A DNA stretch of 64,000 bases, taken from Leucobacter tenebrionis. GTDB taxonomy: Bacteria > Actinomycetota > Actinomycetes > Actinomycetales > Microbacteriaceae. The stretch spans positions 620,001 to 684,000 of the forward strand of contig NZ_CP082322.1 in the NCBI RefSeq assembly GCF_019884725.1. The letters are read 5' to 3'. The position numbers were made by a program, and so were the translations under genes. Below, piece after piece: positions 7,712 through 17,014 of this stretch. Each line of letters begins with the position of its first letter. Position 1 is the stretch's first letter. Below the pieces are notes generated by a model, which saw only the letters and a list, made by a program, of their open reading frames with translations, did not search any database and was not told where the DNA came from.

Positions 7712-8362
7712 ATGAATTCCACCGCGACCGTTCGCTCGCTCCAGCAGCGCATCACCGAGATGCAGCCGCTGCGGCTCGACGATCGCGCGCTCCCCACAGC
7801 GGCAGGGCTGCGTCGGCTGTTCCCGGGCGGCGCCCTGCGGAAGGGCGCCAGCTACGCCGTTCACGGATCGTTCCAGCTCGCCCTCGCGATGCTGGCCGAG
7901 GCCTCGTCCACCGGCGCGTGGTGCGGCGTGATCGGCTGCCCTGCATTCGGGGCCGAAGCCGCCGCCGCGCTCGGGGTCGCACTCGACCGCTGCGTACTCA
8001 TCCCCGATCCGGGTGCGGACACGGTGGGATTGGCTGGTGCGTTGAGCGAGATCCTCACCCTCGTCGTCGTGTGCGGGGTGCAGCACCCCCGTCCGACCGC
8101 TGTCGAACGGGTCTCGGCGCGGCTCCGCGAGCATGGATCGGCGCTGGTCGCGGTGGGCGACTGGCCCCGTCCCGAGAGCACGCTGCGGGTCACGGCATCT
8201 CACTGGAGGGGGCTCGGTCAGGGGCACGGTCTGCTCGAGGATCGGGAACTCATCGTGCAGACCCAGGATCGCCGGGGCGTCGGTCGCCACGCCGTGCGCT
8301 TCACGGGCGGCGCGATCGCCGACCCCGATGCCGGCGAAGTGCGCAGGCTGGTGCTCCGATGA
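7712..8362 (+). CDS. imuA': ImuA'-like RecA-fold mutasome protein
   Basis: 216 residues, with weak RecA-like character: FPGGALRKGASYAVHG in the position of a Walker A region, then an ATPase-like core without a convincing intact P-loop. Its place, 4 bases overlapping imuB and under a LexA box, identifies it as the ImuA' of the damage-inducible mutasome, which in mycobacteria is thought to help ImuB and DnaE2 assemble for translesion synthesis. An upstream in-frame ATG (7694) lies inside the LexA palindrome; the ATG at 7712 is preferred because GAATAT ends 6 bases before it. No Shine-Dalgarno is present, so the transcript is probably leaderless. Confidence 0.82.
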   Translation: MNSTATVRSLQQRITEMQPLRLDDRALPTAAGLRRLFPGGALRKGASYAVHGSFQLALAMLAEASSTGAWCGVIGCPAFGAEAAAALGVALDRCVLIPDPGADTVGLAGALSEILTLVVVCGVQHPRPTAVERVSARLREHGSALVAVGDWPRPESTLRVTASHWRGLGQGHGLLEDRELIVQTQDRRGVGRHAVRFTGGAIADPDAGEVRRLVLR

Positions 8363-10029
8363 GTGGCGGACTCGGGAGCAGCGCCGCGGCGAGCACGGCT
8401 TCGAGCGCGGCTTCGAACCCGGCTGAGCGGATCATCGTCTTCTGGGTCCCCGACTGGCCGGTGATCGCCCACTTGCGGGAGGCCGAGGCCGCAGGAGCTG
8501 AGACTCAGGACTCGCCGCACATCGCGCTGGTCGCGGATCGCCGGGTGGTGGCATGCTCGGGCGCGGCGCGCGCCGAAGGGGTGCGCGCGGGGCTACGGGA
8601 GGCCGAGGCGCAGTCCCGCCTCCCGAGCCTCGCGGTGCACCCGCATGACCCGGAGACCGACGAGCGTCGATTCGCTCCGGTGATCGCGGAGCTCGAACGC
8701 CTCATCCCCGGAGTCGAACCGCTCCGTCCGGGTCTCTGCGCCATGCGCGCTCGCGGCCCCGCCCGCTACTACGGGGGCGAGGAGAGCGCCGCAGCGGCGA
8801 TCCTGGCGCTCGCCGCGAAGTTGGGCCTGGCCGACGCGCGAGTCGGGATCGCCGATGGCCGCTTCGCCGCGGAGCAGGCCGCCCGTGCCGGCTCGGGCGA
8901 CCCCGCGGTGACGGCGCCCCGGGAGGGCGTGCGCATCGTGCCCCCCGGTGCCGCGGCGGCCTTTCTGAGCGATCTCCCCGTGTCGCGCGCGGCAGAACCC
9001 GCCCTCGCCGAGGTGCTGAGCGGTCTCGGCATTCGCACGCTCGGCGCACTGGCCGCGCTTCCCGAGGATGCGGTGCGACAGCGGTTCGGGGCCGCCGGGG
9101 TGGCTGCGCATCGGCGCGCATCCGCTTCGGGCCCGCGGCACGGCTCCGAAGTCCGGCCTCGGCGACCGATGCGCGACCTCGCGGTGGAACTCCCCCTCGA
9201 ACCTCCCGTGGAGAACTCGGAGCAGCTCGCGTTCGCATGCATGGCGCTCGCCGAGCGCTTCATCTCGGGGCTCGCAGAGGACCGCCTCGTCTGCACCGGG
9301 CTGCGCGTCGAACTCACCGACGATCTCGGTGTGCGGCACGAGCGGGTGTGGGCGCACCCCCACCGTTTCACGGCCGCCGACGCGGTCAATCGCATCCGCT
9401 GGCAGGTCGCCGCGCTGCCGTCGAAGCATACGCCGGCAGAAGGCGGACGAGAGGGCACGGGTATCGCCCTGGTCCGACTGTCCCCCGCGCACACCGATCG
9501 CGCCTCCGCTCATGAGCCCGGCCTGTGGAGCGCCGAACCCGACGCACGGGTGCACCACCACCTCAGCAGGGCCCAGAGCCGACTCGGACACACCGGTGTC
9601 GGCACGGCGGAACTCGCCGGCGGGCGAATGCTCGCCGCGCGGCAGCGCTTCGTGCCGTGGAACACGGCCCATTCGGCGCAGCACGCGGCGCGCGACTCCG
9701 CCGCCGGTCCCTGGCCCGGAGCTCTCCCGGGGCCGAAGCCCAGCCTCGTCTTCCCCGAGCCTCTCCCCGCCGAGCTCCGAGACGAGCACGCCCGCACCGT
9801 GAACATCGACGAGGAGGATCTGCTCACCGCTCGGCCTGCACGCCTCCGCGTGGGTCCCACCGTATTCGACGCTCCCGTGAGCGACTGGTCGATCCCCTGG
9901 CCCGTGCGAGAGCAGTGGTGGCGAGGCGCCCCCGAACGGTTCAGGCTGCAGGTGCAGCTCGGCGACGGCGATGCCTGGTTGCTGCTGCACGAGCGGGGGC
10001 GCTGGTACGCCGAGGGGAGGTACGACTGA
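8359..10029 (+). CDS. imuB: ImuB, non-catalytic Y-family polymerase homologue
   Basis: 556-residue Y-family (DinB-related) protein. It has the ImuB hallmarks FWVPDWPV at residues ~26-33 and a palm region ARYYGGEES in which the catalytic acidic residues of true Y-family polymerases are missing. A helix-hairpin-helix segment (SGLGIRTLGALAALPEDAV) and a little-finger-like region follow. ImuB is a scaffold linking DnaE2 to the beta clamp; I did not confirm a clamp-binding peptide. The ATG overlaps the imuA' stop (ATGA) and the stop overlaps the dnaE2 start (TGATG), giving tight translational coupling. A low-complexity Ser/Ala stretch occupies residues ~5-22. Confidence 0.9.
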   Translation: MSGGLGSSAAASTASSAASNPAERIIVFWVPDWPVIAHLREAEAAGAETQDSPHIALVADRRVVACSGAARAEGVRAGLREAEAQSRLPSLAVHPHDPETDERRFAPVIAELERLIPGVEPLRPGLCAMRARGPARYYGGEESAAAAILALAAKLGLADARVGIADGRFAAEQAARAGSGDPAVTAPREGVRIVPPGAAAAFLSDLPVSRAAEPALAEVLSGLGIRTLGALAALPEDAVRQRFGAAGVAAHRRASASGPRHGSEVRPRRPMRDLAVELPLEPPVENSEQLAFACMALAERFISGLAEDRLVCTGLRVELTDDLGVRHERVWAHPHRFTAADAVNRIRWQVAALPSKHTPAEGGREGTGIALVRLSPAHTDRASAHEPGLWSAEPDARVHHHLSRAQSRLGHTGVGTAELAGGRMLAARQRFVPWNTAHSAQHAARDSAAGPWPGALPGPKPSLVFPEPLPAELRDEHARTVNIDEEDLLTARPARLRVGPTVFDAPVSDWSIPWPVREQWWRGAPERFRLQVQLGDGDAWLLLHERGRWYAEGRYD

Positions 10030-13000
10030 TGGGCTGGCAGAACTCACCGCTGCCGTGGCGGGAATTCGAGCGACGGCTCTCGGGGCGCGCCCCGGATACC
10101 GTCGAGCCCGATCCTGCCCCCGATCCCGGTGCCGCTCCCGAGTCCGTCGCCGCTCCCGGACCCGAGCCTTCGGCCCCTGCCGTCCCCTACGCGGAGCTGC
10201 ACGCCCACTCCCACTACAGCTTCCTCGATGGTTCGTCCTCGCCCGAGCAGCTCGTCGCGGAGGCCGCACGCCTCCAGCTCACCGGGATCGCGCTCACCGA
10301 TCACGACGGCTTCTACGGGGCCTCCCAGTTCGCGGAGGCCGCAGAGGCTCAGGCCAGAGAGGCGAAGCGAAAGGAGCAGGAGAGGGAGGATCGTGACGGG
10401 GAGGAGAGCCGGGACGGTCAAGACGGGACGCAGGGGCACCAGCCGCTGCTCACCGTCTACGGTGCCGAGCTCTCGCTCGGGCTCGATGCCCCTCAGCTGG
10501 GCGCCGCCGACCCGACCGGCACGCACCTGCTGGTACTCGCGCGCCAGGCGGAGGGGTATCACCGCCTCGCCGGAGCGATCACGGAGGCGCAGCTCGCCGG
10601 CGGCGAGAAGGGCAGGCCCGTCTACGATCTGGAAGAGCTGGCAGCGGCTGGGAGGGACCACTGGGTGATCCTCACCGGCTGCCGCAAGGGCGCCGTGCAC
10701 CGAGCCCTCGCGAGAACGCACCGGTCCGCCTCGAGCCGAGAGATCGGCGACACCCTGGCGCTGGCGGAACTCGATCGCCTCACCGCGCTCTTCGGCGAGG
10801 AGAGCGTGTATGTCGAGCTCACGAATCACGGTCACCCCGGCGATGACTCCGTCAATGCGCGTCTCGCATCCCTCGCCGCTGAGAGAGGCCTCCCCACGGT
10901 CGCCACGGGCAATGTCCACTACGCCACCCGGGAGCAGTCCCCGCTCGCCGAGGCCATGGCCGCGGTCCGCGCGAGGCGCAGCCTCGACGAGCTCGACCCG
11001 CACCTGCCGGCGACCGGATCCGCCCACCTGCGCAGCGGAGCCGCGATGCTCCGCAGGTTCGCCCGTCACCCCGACGCGGTCGCGCGCACCGTTCCGCTCG
11101 CCAGGGAACTCGCCTTCCCCTTGAAAGCCGCGCGTCCGAAACTGCCGAAACTGGATCTGCCCGAGGGGCATACGCAGATGAGCTGGCTGCGGAAGCTCGT
11201 GTGGGAGGGCGCAGAGGCCCGCTACGGAACGCCCCTCCCCGAGCTCAATCGAGCCCGGATCGAGCAGGAGCTCAGGGTCATCGAGCAGAAGGACTTCCCC
11301 GGCTACTTCCTCATCGTGCACGATCTCGTGAGAGAGGCCCGTAACCGAGGCATCCTGTGCCAGGGACGAGGATCAGCCGCGAACTCAGCCGTCTGCTACG
11401 TGCTGGGCATCACGGCGGTCGACGCGATCAGATACGACCTCCCCTTCGAGCGCTTCCTGTCGAGCCTGCGCGACGAGGAGCCCGACATCGACGTCGACTT
11501 CGACTCCGAGCGGCGCGAGCAGATCATCCAGTACGTCTACAGCAAGTACGGCCGCCGCAACGCGGCGCAGGTCGCGAACGTCATCAGCTACCGGCCCAAG
11601 GCGGCGATTCGCGACGCCGCCAAGGCCCTCGGCTACAGCCCCGGACAGCAGAGAGCTTGGACCAAGGGCCTGGAGCGCTGGAGCGGCATCGAGGACGATC
11701 CCGAGAGCCCGATCCCGCCTGCCGTGCAGCGGCTGGCCCGGCAGTTCCTGAAGGCCCCGCGCCACCTCGGCATCCACTCCGGCGGCATGGTGCTCACGGA
11801 GCGGCCCGTCGGCGAGGTCTGCCCCATCGAGCACGCCCGCATGGACGACCGCACCGTGCTGCAGTGGGACAAGGACAGCTGCGAGACGATGGGCCTCGTC
11901 AAGTTCGACATGCTTGGACTCGGCATGCTGAGCGCCCTGCAGAAGACGATGGACATCGTCGCGGCGAGCACGGGCGAGCGGTGGACGCTCGACACGGTTC
12001 CGAAGGAGGAACCCGGCGTCTACGACATGCTGTGCCGAGCAGACGCGGTCGGCGTGTTCCAGGTGGAGAGCCGGGCGCAGCTGAACACCCTTCCGCGATT
12101 GCTCCCGCGGGAGTTCTACGACCTCGTCATCGAGATCGCGCTGATCCGGCCCGGCCCGATCCAGGGCGGAGCCGTGCACCCCTTCCTGCGGCGCAAGAAC
12201 CGCCAGGAGGCGGTGACCTACCCCCATCCGCTCCTCGAGCCCGTGCTCAAACGCACCCTGGGCGTGCCCATCTTCCAGGAGCAGCTCATGCAGATGGCCA
12301 CGACCATCGGCAACTGCGATGGGGAGGACGCAGATCTGCTGCGCCGCTCGATGGGCTCGAAGCGCGGCGAGGAGCGGATCGAGAGCCTGGAGGCGAAGCT
12401 CTTCGCCGGGATGAAGCGCCACGGCATCCCCGACGATGCAGCCGCCCGCCTCTACGAGCAGATCAAATCTTTCGCCGACTTCGGCTTCGCCGAGAGCCAC
12501 TCGCTCAGCTTCGCGCTGCTCGTCTACGTCAGCTCATGGTTCAAACTGCACTACCCGGCGGCCTTCCTGGCGGGCCTGCTGCGCTCCCAGCCGATGGGCT
12601 TCTACTCCTCCAGGGAGCTCGTGCAGGACGCGCGGCGGCACGGGGTCGAGGTGCTGCCGCCCGACGTGCAGCGGTCGGCGCCCGAGGCCGACCTCGAAAC
12701 GCTCGCGGGCGCGGATCCCGTGCGCGGACCCCGCCTCACGGGGCTCGACTCCTGTCTCGATCCTCATCAGCCACCCGCCGGCCCCTTCGATCCGGGCGCA
12801 CGCGACACGAGCGCCGCCCACCGCCGCGACGGCGCCTTCGCCGTGCGGCTCGGCCTCACCGCGATCCGCGGCATCGAGGCCGCGGCGGCGGAGCGCATCG
12901 CCGCGGCCCGAGCGCAAGCACCCTTCGCGGACCTCGCGGATCTCGCCAGACGGGCCGACCTGGATCGCAGCAGGATCGAGGCGCTTGCGGCAGCCGGTGC

Positions 13001-13538
13001 CTGCGAGAGCCTCGGGATCGGCCGCCGGGAAGCGCTCTGGTCGGCTGCCCCGGCGGCAGACAACCGCGAGCGCTTCCTGCCGGGCATCGCCGTGCACGTG
13101 CAGCCGCCGCTGCTCCCCGTGCTGAACCCAGCCGAGCAGACCGCGCTCGACATGTGGACCACCGGAGTGCCGCTCACCGCGCACCCGCTCGAGCTGCTGC
13201 GCGACTCACTCGATGCGAGGGGCGTGGTGCGCTCCGACGGGGTGCGCCTGGTACCGCCCGGAACCGTGGTGGAGGTCGCGGGCCTCGTCACGCACCGCCA
13301 GCGCCCCGGCACCGCCGGCGGCATCGTCTTCGTGACGCTGGAGGACGAGGCGGGCAGCGTCAACGTGGTGACCTGGCGCGATGTCTGGCTGCGCAACCGA
13401 CTCGTGGCGCGGTCCTCCCCCGCGCTCGTGATCCGCGGCATGGTCGAGCGCTCGCCCGAGGGGGTGATCAACATCATCGCCGACGCCTTCGAGCCGCTGG
13501 CCGCACCGGCCGGCGTCACCTCGCGCGACTTCCGCTGA
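10029..13538 (+). CDS. dnaE2: Error-prone DNA polymerase III alpha subunit DnaE2
   Basis: 1169 residues. An N-terminal PHP domain begins with YAELHAHSHYSFLDGSS near residue 55 and TDHDGFYG near 90, interrupted by a charged low-complexity insert (AKRKEQEREDRDGEE). The C-family polymerase core carries CQGRGSAANSAVCY, the catalytic-type PDIDVDFDSERR, and later GPIQGGAVHP and FAESHSLSFALLVY motifs. A C-terminal OB fold (VEVAGLVTHRQRPGTAGG) follows. The absence of the replicative DnaE1 tail, and the position third in the LexA-controlled operon, identify it as the translesion DnaE2 responsible for DNA-damage mutagenesis. The start overlaps imuB by one base. Confidence 0.95.
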   Translation: MGWQNSPLPWREFERRLSGRAPDTVEPDPAPDPGAAPESVAAPGPEPSAPAVPYAELHAHSHYSFLDGSSSPEQLVAEAARLQLTGIALTDHDGFYGASQFAEAAEAQAREAKRKEQEREDRDGEESRDGQDGTQGHQPLLTVYGAELSLGLDAPQLGAADPTGTHLLVLARQAEGYHRLAGAITEAQLAGGEKGRPVYDLEELAAAGRDHWVILTGCRKGAVHRALARTHRSASSREIGDTLALAELDRLTALFGEESVYVELTNHGHPGDDSVNARLASLAAERGLPTVATGNVHYATREQSPLAEAMAAVRARRSLDELDPHLPATGSAHLRSGAAMLRRFARHPDAVARTVPLARELAFPLKAARPKLPKLDLPEGHTQMSWLRKLVWEGAEARYGTPLPELNRARIEQELRVIEQKDFPGYFLIVHDLVREARNRGILCQGRGSAANSAVCYVLGITAVDAIRYDLPFERFLSSLRDEEPDIDVDFDSERREQIIQYVYSKYGRRNAAQVANVISYRPKAAIRDAAKALGYSPGQQRAWTKGLERWSGIEDDPESPIPPAVQRLARQFLKAPRHLGIHSGGMVLTERPVGEVCPIEHARMDDRTVLQWDKDSCETMGLVKFDMLGLGMLSALQKTMDIVAASTGERWTLDTVPKEEPGVYDMLCRADAVGVFQVESRAQLNTLPRLLPREFYDLVIEIALIRPGPIQGGAVHPFLRRKNRQEAVTYPHPLLEPVLKRTLGVPIFQEQLMQMATTIGNCDGEDADLLRRSMGSKRGEERIESLEAKLFAGMKRHGIPDDAAARLYEQIKSFADFGFAESHSLSFALLVYVSSWFKLHYPAAFLAGLLRSQPMGFYSSRELVQDARRHGVEVLPPDVQRSAPEADLETLAGADPVRGPRLTGLDSCLDPHQPPAGPFDPGARDTSAAHRRDGAFAVRLGLTAIRGIEAAAAERIAAARAQAPFADLADLARRADLDRSRIEALAAAGACESLGIGRREALWSAAPAADNRERFLPGIAVHVQPPLLPVLNPAEQTALDMWTTGVPLTAHPLELLRDSLDARGVVRSDGVRLVPPGTVVEVAGLVTHRQRPGTAGGIVFVTLEDEAGSVNVVTWRDVWLRNRLVARSSPALVIRGMVERSPEGVINIIADAFEPLAAPAGVTSRDFR

Positions 13539-13560
13539 GCTGCGCCGACCCGGCACCGGA

Positions 13561-13566
13561 TATGCT
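13561..13566 (+). promoter_or_regulatory. Probable -10 element of pncB
   Basis: TATGCT ends 6 bases before the GTG at 13573; the gene has no Shine-Dalgarno and is probably leaderless. The hexamer lies 22 bases after the dnaE2 stop, so pncB is likely independent of the SOS operon. Confidence 0.5.
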
Positions 13567-13572
13567 GGCGGC

Positions 13573-14895
13573 GTGCACACGTCAACGGCTCTCCTCACGG
13601 ACCACTACGAGCTCACCATGGTCGACGCCGCCCTGCAGGCGGGCACGGCCCACCGCGGCAGCGTCTTCGAGCTCTTCGCGAGACGCCTCTCCGGCGCGCG
13701 GCGCTACGGTGTGGTCGCCGGTACCGGCCGTCTGCTCGACGCGATCGAGCGCTTCCGCTTCACCGAAGCCGAACTCGAGTATCTGCGCGAGCGGCAGGTC
13801 GTGAGCTCCGCGACCCTCGACTGGCTGTCCGACTTCCGTTTCTCAGGCGACATCTGGGGCTACCCCGAGGGCGAGGTCTTCTTCCCCGGCTCCCCCCTCA
13901 TCACCGTCGAATCGAGCTTCGCCGAGGGCGTGCTGCTCGAGACCCTCGCGCTCAGCATCCTCAACGCCGACTCGGCCGTCGCCACCGCAGCCTCGCGCAT
14001 GAGCCACGCCTCGGGCGGCAAGCCCCTCGCCGAGATGGGCTCGCGACGCACCGGCGAGTACAGCGCCGTCGCCGCCGCACGCGCCGCATACCTGGCCGGC
14101 TTCAGCGCCACCTCGAACCTCGAGGCGGGCCGGCTCTACGGGATCCCGACCATGGGCACCGCCGCCCACAGCTTCACGCTGCTGCACGACAGCGAGCGAC
14201 AGGCCTTCGAGGCGCAGGTCGCCGCCCTCGGCACCGACACCACCCTGCTCGTCGACACCTACGACATCGAGCAGGGGGTGCGCACCGCCATCGAGGTCGC
14301 AGGCCCCGAGCTCGGCGCCGTCCGCATCGACTCGGGCGACCTTCCCGTGGTCGTCGCGCAGGTTCGCCGGCTCCTCGACGAGCTGGGCGCCACCCGCACG
14401 CGCATCACCGTGACGAACGATCTCGACGAGCACACCGTCGCTGCGCTCGCCTCGGCCCCCGTCGACAGCTTCGGCGTCGGCACGTCGGTCGTGGTCGGCT
14501 CGGGCACCCCCACGATGGGCATGGTGTACAAGCTGGTCGCCCATCAGAACGATGCCGGCGAGTGGATCTCGGTCGCGAAGAAGTCGGCCGAGAAGGCATC
14601 CGTGGGCGGCCGCAAGAGCGTGCGCCGCAGCTACAACCCCAGGGGCACCGCGACGGCCGAACTGATCCTGCTCGGAGACGGCCCCGGCGGTGAACCGGAG
14701 GGCGAGGACCTTCCCGGCAAGACCCGCGAGGTGCTCGTCCCGCTCGTACGGGCCGGCGAGATCCTGCCCGAGCACATCGGCACTGAAGGGCTGGCAGCAG
14801 CCCGTGAGAGGCACCGCATGCGCCTCGCCGAGCTGCCGCCGGTCGCCCTGAGCCTCACCCGCGGCGATCCCGCGATCCCCACCGAGTACCGCTGA
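13573..14895 (+). CDS. pncB: Nicotinate phosphoribosyltransferase
   Basis: 440-residue PncB, which makes nicotinate mononucleotide from nicotinate and PRPP with ATP hydrolysis (Preiss-Handler NAD salvage). Signatures include TDHYELTMVDAAL at the N terminus, FELFARRL, the EMGSRRTGEYSAV segment, the GTAAHSFTLLHDSE motif with the conserved His, VDTYDIEQGV, and IDSGDLPVVV. Length is normal. The GTG start is supported by the -10 hexamer 6 bases upstream and by the alignment of the conserved LLTDHYELTM near residue 7. Confidence 0.95.
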   Translation: MHTSTALLTDHYELTMVDAALQAGTAHRGSVFELFARRLSGARRYGVVAGTGRLLDAIERFRFTEAELEYLRERQVVSSATLDWLSDFRFSGDIWGYPEGEVFFPGSPLITVESSFAEGVLLETLALSILNADSAVATAASRMSHASGGKPLAEMGSRRTGEYSAVAAARAAYLAGFSATSNLEAGRLYGIPTMGTAAHSFTLLHDSERQAFEAQVAALGTDTTLLVDTYDIEQGVRTAIEVAGPELGAVRIDSGDLPVVVAQVRRLLDELGATRTRITVTNDLDEHTVAALASAPVDSFGVGTSVVVGSGTPTMGMVYKLVAHQNDAGEWISVAKKSAEKASVGGRKSVRRSYNPRGTATAELILLGDGPGGEPEGEDLPGKTREVLVPLVRAGEILPEHIGTEGLAAARERHRMRLAELPPVALSLTRGDPAIPTEYR

Positions 14896-14903
14896 GCGGG
14901 GAG

Positions 14904-15015
14904 ATCCTGCGCTCCGCGCCCGCAGGATGACGGGATGATGCGCCCCCGCGCCCGGAGACGGACGGGACGACGCCCTATGTCCTACGCGCCCGCAGGATGA
15001 CCGACTGCGTCGGTC
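14904..15015. repeat. Short inverted and direct repeats between pncB and the DUF3039 gene
   Basis: ATCCTGCG (14904-14911) pairs with CGCAGGAT (14921-14928). The 17-base string CGCGCCCGCAGGATGAC occurs at 14915-14931 and again at 14985-15001. GACCGA (14999-15004) and TCGGTC (15010-15015) form a small hairpin at the end of the DUF3039 gene. These convergent-gene hairpins may act as terminators, but no T-run is present. Confidence 0.4.
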
Positions 15016-15286
15016 ACTTCTTCATGCGCTCGTAGACCCGCTTGCAATCGGGGCAGACCGGGAACTTCTCGGGATCGCGCGACGGCGTCCACTTCTTGCC
15101 GCAGAGCGCGCGCACCGGCTTGCCGGTCACGGCCGATTCGAGGATCTTGTCCTTGGGAACGTAGTGCGAGAAGCGCTCGTGGTCGCCGTCCTCGATCTGC
15201 GAATCCTCGAGCAGCTTCTCGAGCTCGCGGTCGAGCACATCGGTGCCCCCGCCAGCGGTATCCGGATCACGCGAGAAAATACCCAT
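15014..15286 (-). CDS. DUF3039 domain-containing protein
   Basis: A 90-residue protein of the actinobacterial DUF3039 family, function unknown. The C-terminal half carries a zinc-ribbon-like set of cysteines, RALCGKKW and then FPVCPDCKRVYERM, and the middle a conserved HERFSHYVPKDKI segment. The ATG gives the product MGIFSRDPDTAGG. A consensus TACAAT hexamer (15293-15298, minus strand) ends 6 bases before it, so the message is predicted to be leaderless; a longer in-frame extension upstream of that hexamer is rejected. It is convergent with pncB. The cysteines suggest nucleic-acid or protein binding, but this is inference. Confidence 0.85.
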   Translation of the reverse strand: MGIFSRDPDTAGGGTDVLDRELEKLLEDSQIEDGDHERFSHYVPKDKILESAVTGKPVRALCGKKWTPSRDPEKFPVCPDCKRVYERMKK

Positions 15287-15292
15287 GGGGCA

Positions 15293-15298
15293 ATTGTA
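15293..15298 (-). promoter_or_regulatory. Probable -10 element (TACAAT) of the DUF3039 gene
   Basis: TACAAT on the minus strand matches the -10 consensus at five of six positions and ends 6 bases before the ATG at 15286. Confidence 0.6.
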
Positions 15299-15442
15299 CT
15301 CCCGGAGTTCGAAGTGTGTCAGCCCGCGGGCCTCATCGGCGCCCAAGGAGGAGATCCACGCCCATGCGGGCCGATTCGAGGATCTCCACCTGCTTGGAAA
15401 GCGATCTCCTCATTGCCCGTCACCCGGAGCGCACCTACCGCG

Positions 15443-17014
15443 TCAGTCGAAGACCTGGGTGACCGCGATGAGCTCGGGCCCGCTGCGATCGAAGAGCCAT
15501 CCGCCGATCAACACGCCGAGCAGCAGCACGACCAGGCCGTATCCGAGGCCGAACGCGAGCGCCCACATGTTGCTCACGAACTCGACGTCGAGGATCGCTC
15601 TGATCGCGAACCACACCGGGGGCACGGCGAGCAGCAGGGCGAAGATCATCGACAGCGTCTGCGCGAGGCCCGATCCCGATCCCGACCACTGCGGCTGGGA
15701 GAAGGGGCTGTCGCCGGGGCGCGTCGCCGGGTAGGGCATGAGCACCGAGAACACGCTCGACACCGCGCACGCCGCGAAGAGCACCGCCACGTTCATGCCG
15801 ATCACCGCCGGCAGCACTCGCCACTCGCCGAGGATCGTCACCGTGATGCTCGACCCGATGAGCGCGAGCGGCAGACCGATGAGCAGCACCGGGGCGAGGC
15901 GGCCCGCGCGATCCGCGCGACCGCGGATGCCGCTCGCCACGTGCTCCCAGATCGCGGTCGAGTCCATCGACACGTCGTTGTGCTGCGACCAGCCGAGCAG
16001 CAGGAGGATGACCGGCAGCGGCACGAGGGACAGCGCACGCAGATCGGCGCCCGCCACGGCGAACGCGATCAGCATCACGAGCGGTGCGATCGGGATCGCG
16101 AAGAGCGCGACGCGGTATCGCGGATCCCGCGCCCAGTAGGTGAGCTCGCGCGCCGCGATCACCTGGCCGGGCTGCGCCGCGAAGCGCTCGAACCAGCCGA
16201 GGCCCGAGCGGGCGGCGTCGGGGGCGACGGGGCGGTCGACCCGCTGATTGACGAGGTTCACGAGGGGGAACCAGACGAGCAGCAGGATCAGGATCGCGCC
16301 GACCGTCACAGCGAGGCGCAGCAGAGCTCCGTCGAGATCGCCCGCGGACGCCAGAGCCAGTGCTGCGAAGGGCGCGCCGAACGGGGTCCAGCCCGCGACC
16401 TCGGCACCCGCGGCGGCTGCGGCCGATCCCTCGGCGCCGAACGCCGTGGCGGCCGCGAACACGGCGACAGGCAGGAAGGCGACGAGCAGCACCGCGCCCA
16501 CCGTGCGAATCGTTCCGGCGTTGCGCGCGCCGGCGATCAGCTTGGAGAGCGTCGATGTCACACGCACGCTGCAGAGGGCGAGGATCGCGGCGAGCAGCAG
16601 TGCGACGGGAGCGATCCAGCCGGGCTCGGCCCACTCGGGCCGCAGCACACCGAGAGCGATCAGCCAGACCAGCAGCAGGAGGAAAGGCCAGGTCGCGATC
16701 GAGGTCAGCAGCAGTGAGAGCCCGATGGCGCCGGAGCTCACGGGGAACTGCGCGAACTGCCGCGGCTCGAGGTTGCGCCGGTTCTCGAAGAACGGCACCA
16801 CGAAGGCCGCCGCGAGCACGATCGTGCCGATGATCACGTCGACGATCGCGCGGTCGGAGCCCTCGGGCAGCAGCCGGGCGGGCAGTACCGCGAGGAGCAC
16901 CGCGGCTGCGGCGAGCAGAACGTAGAGCAGCGAGGTGCGCAGGCCCTTGACGAACGATCCCCTGAACGCGCCCCCCAGCAGCGCTACTCGGAGTCGGAAG
17001 AGCCGTGCAACCAC
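15443..17014 (-). CDS. ABC-2-type exporter permease, about 12 membrane segments
   Basis: A 523-residue, very hydrophobic protein with roughly twelve predicted transmembrane helices, the first at ~27-47. I recognise no substrate-specific motif. It follows the ABC ATPase gene, overlapping it by 31 bases, so the pair forms one ATP-driven exporter in the inner membrane. The GTG start is the first in-frame start compatible with the overlap; LFRLRVALLGGAF would then be a short cytosolic lead before the first helix. The large permease with doubled helix number resembles actinobacterial ABC-2 exporters of unknown substrate. Its stop is 156 bases from the DUF3039 start, and that gap holds only a weak 9-bp inverted repeat. 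Confidence 0.8.
   Translation of the reverse strand: MVARLFRLRVALLGGAFRGSFVKGLRTSLLYVLLAAAAVLLAVLPARLLPEGSDRAIVDVIIGTIVLAAAFVVPFFENRRNLEPRQFAQFPVSSGAIGLSLLLTSIATWPFLLLLVWLIALGVLRPEWAEPGWIAPVALLLAAILALCSVRVTSTLSKLIAGARNAGTIRTVGAVLLVAFLPVAVFAAATAFGAEGSAAAAAGAEVAGWTPFGAPFAALALASAGDLDGALLRLAVTVGAILILLLVWFPLVNLVNQRVDRPVAPDAARSGLGWFERFAAQPGQVIAARELTYWARDPRYRVALFAIPIAPLVMLIAFAVAGADLRALSLVPLPVILLLLGWSQHNDVSMDSTAIWEHVASGIRGRADRAGRLAPVLLIGLPLALIGSSITVTILGEWRVLPAVIGMNVAVLFAACAVSSVFSVLMPYPATRPGDSPFSQPQWSGSGSGLAQTLSMIFALLLAVPPVWFAIRAILDVEFVSNMWALAFGLGYGLVVLLLGVLIGGWLFDRSGPELIAVTQVFD

Noticed and set aside
15348..15411. 9-bp inverted repeat GAGGAGATC/GATCTCCTC between the DUF3039 and permease genes
   Set aside because: 46 bases separate the arms and several similar GATCTCC strings occur within it; too weak for a regulatory claim.
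15164..16717. Long plus-strand open frame across the ABC permease
   Set aside because: Composition is Arg/His/Glu/Gln-rich without motifs, and the minus-strand frame encodes clear membrane helices.
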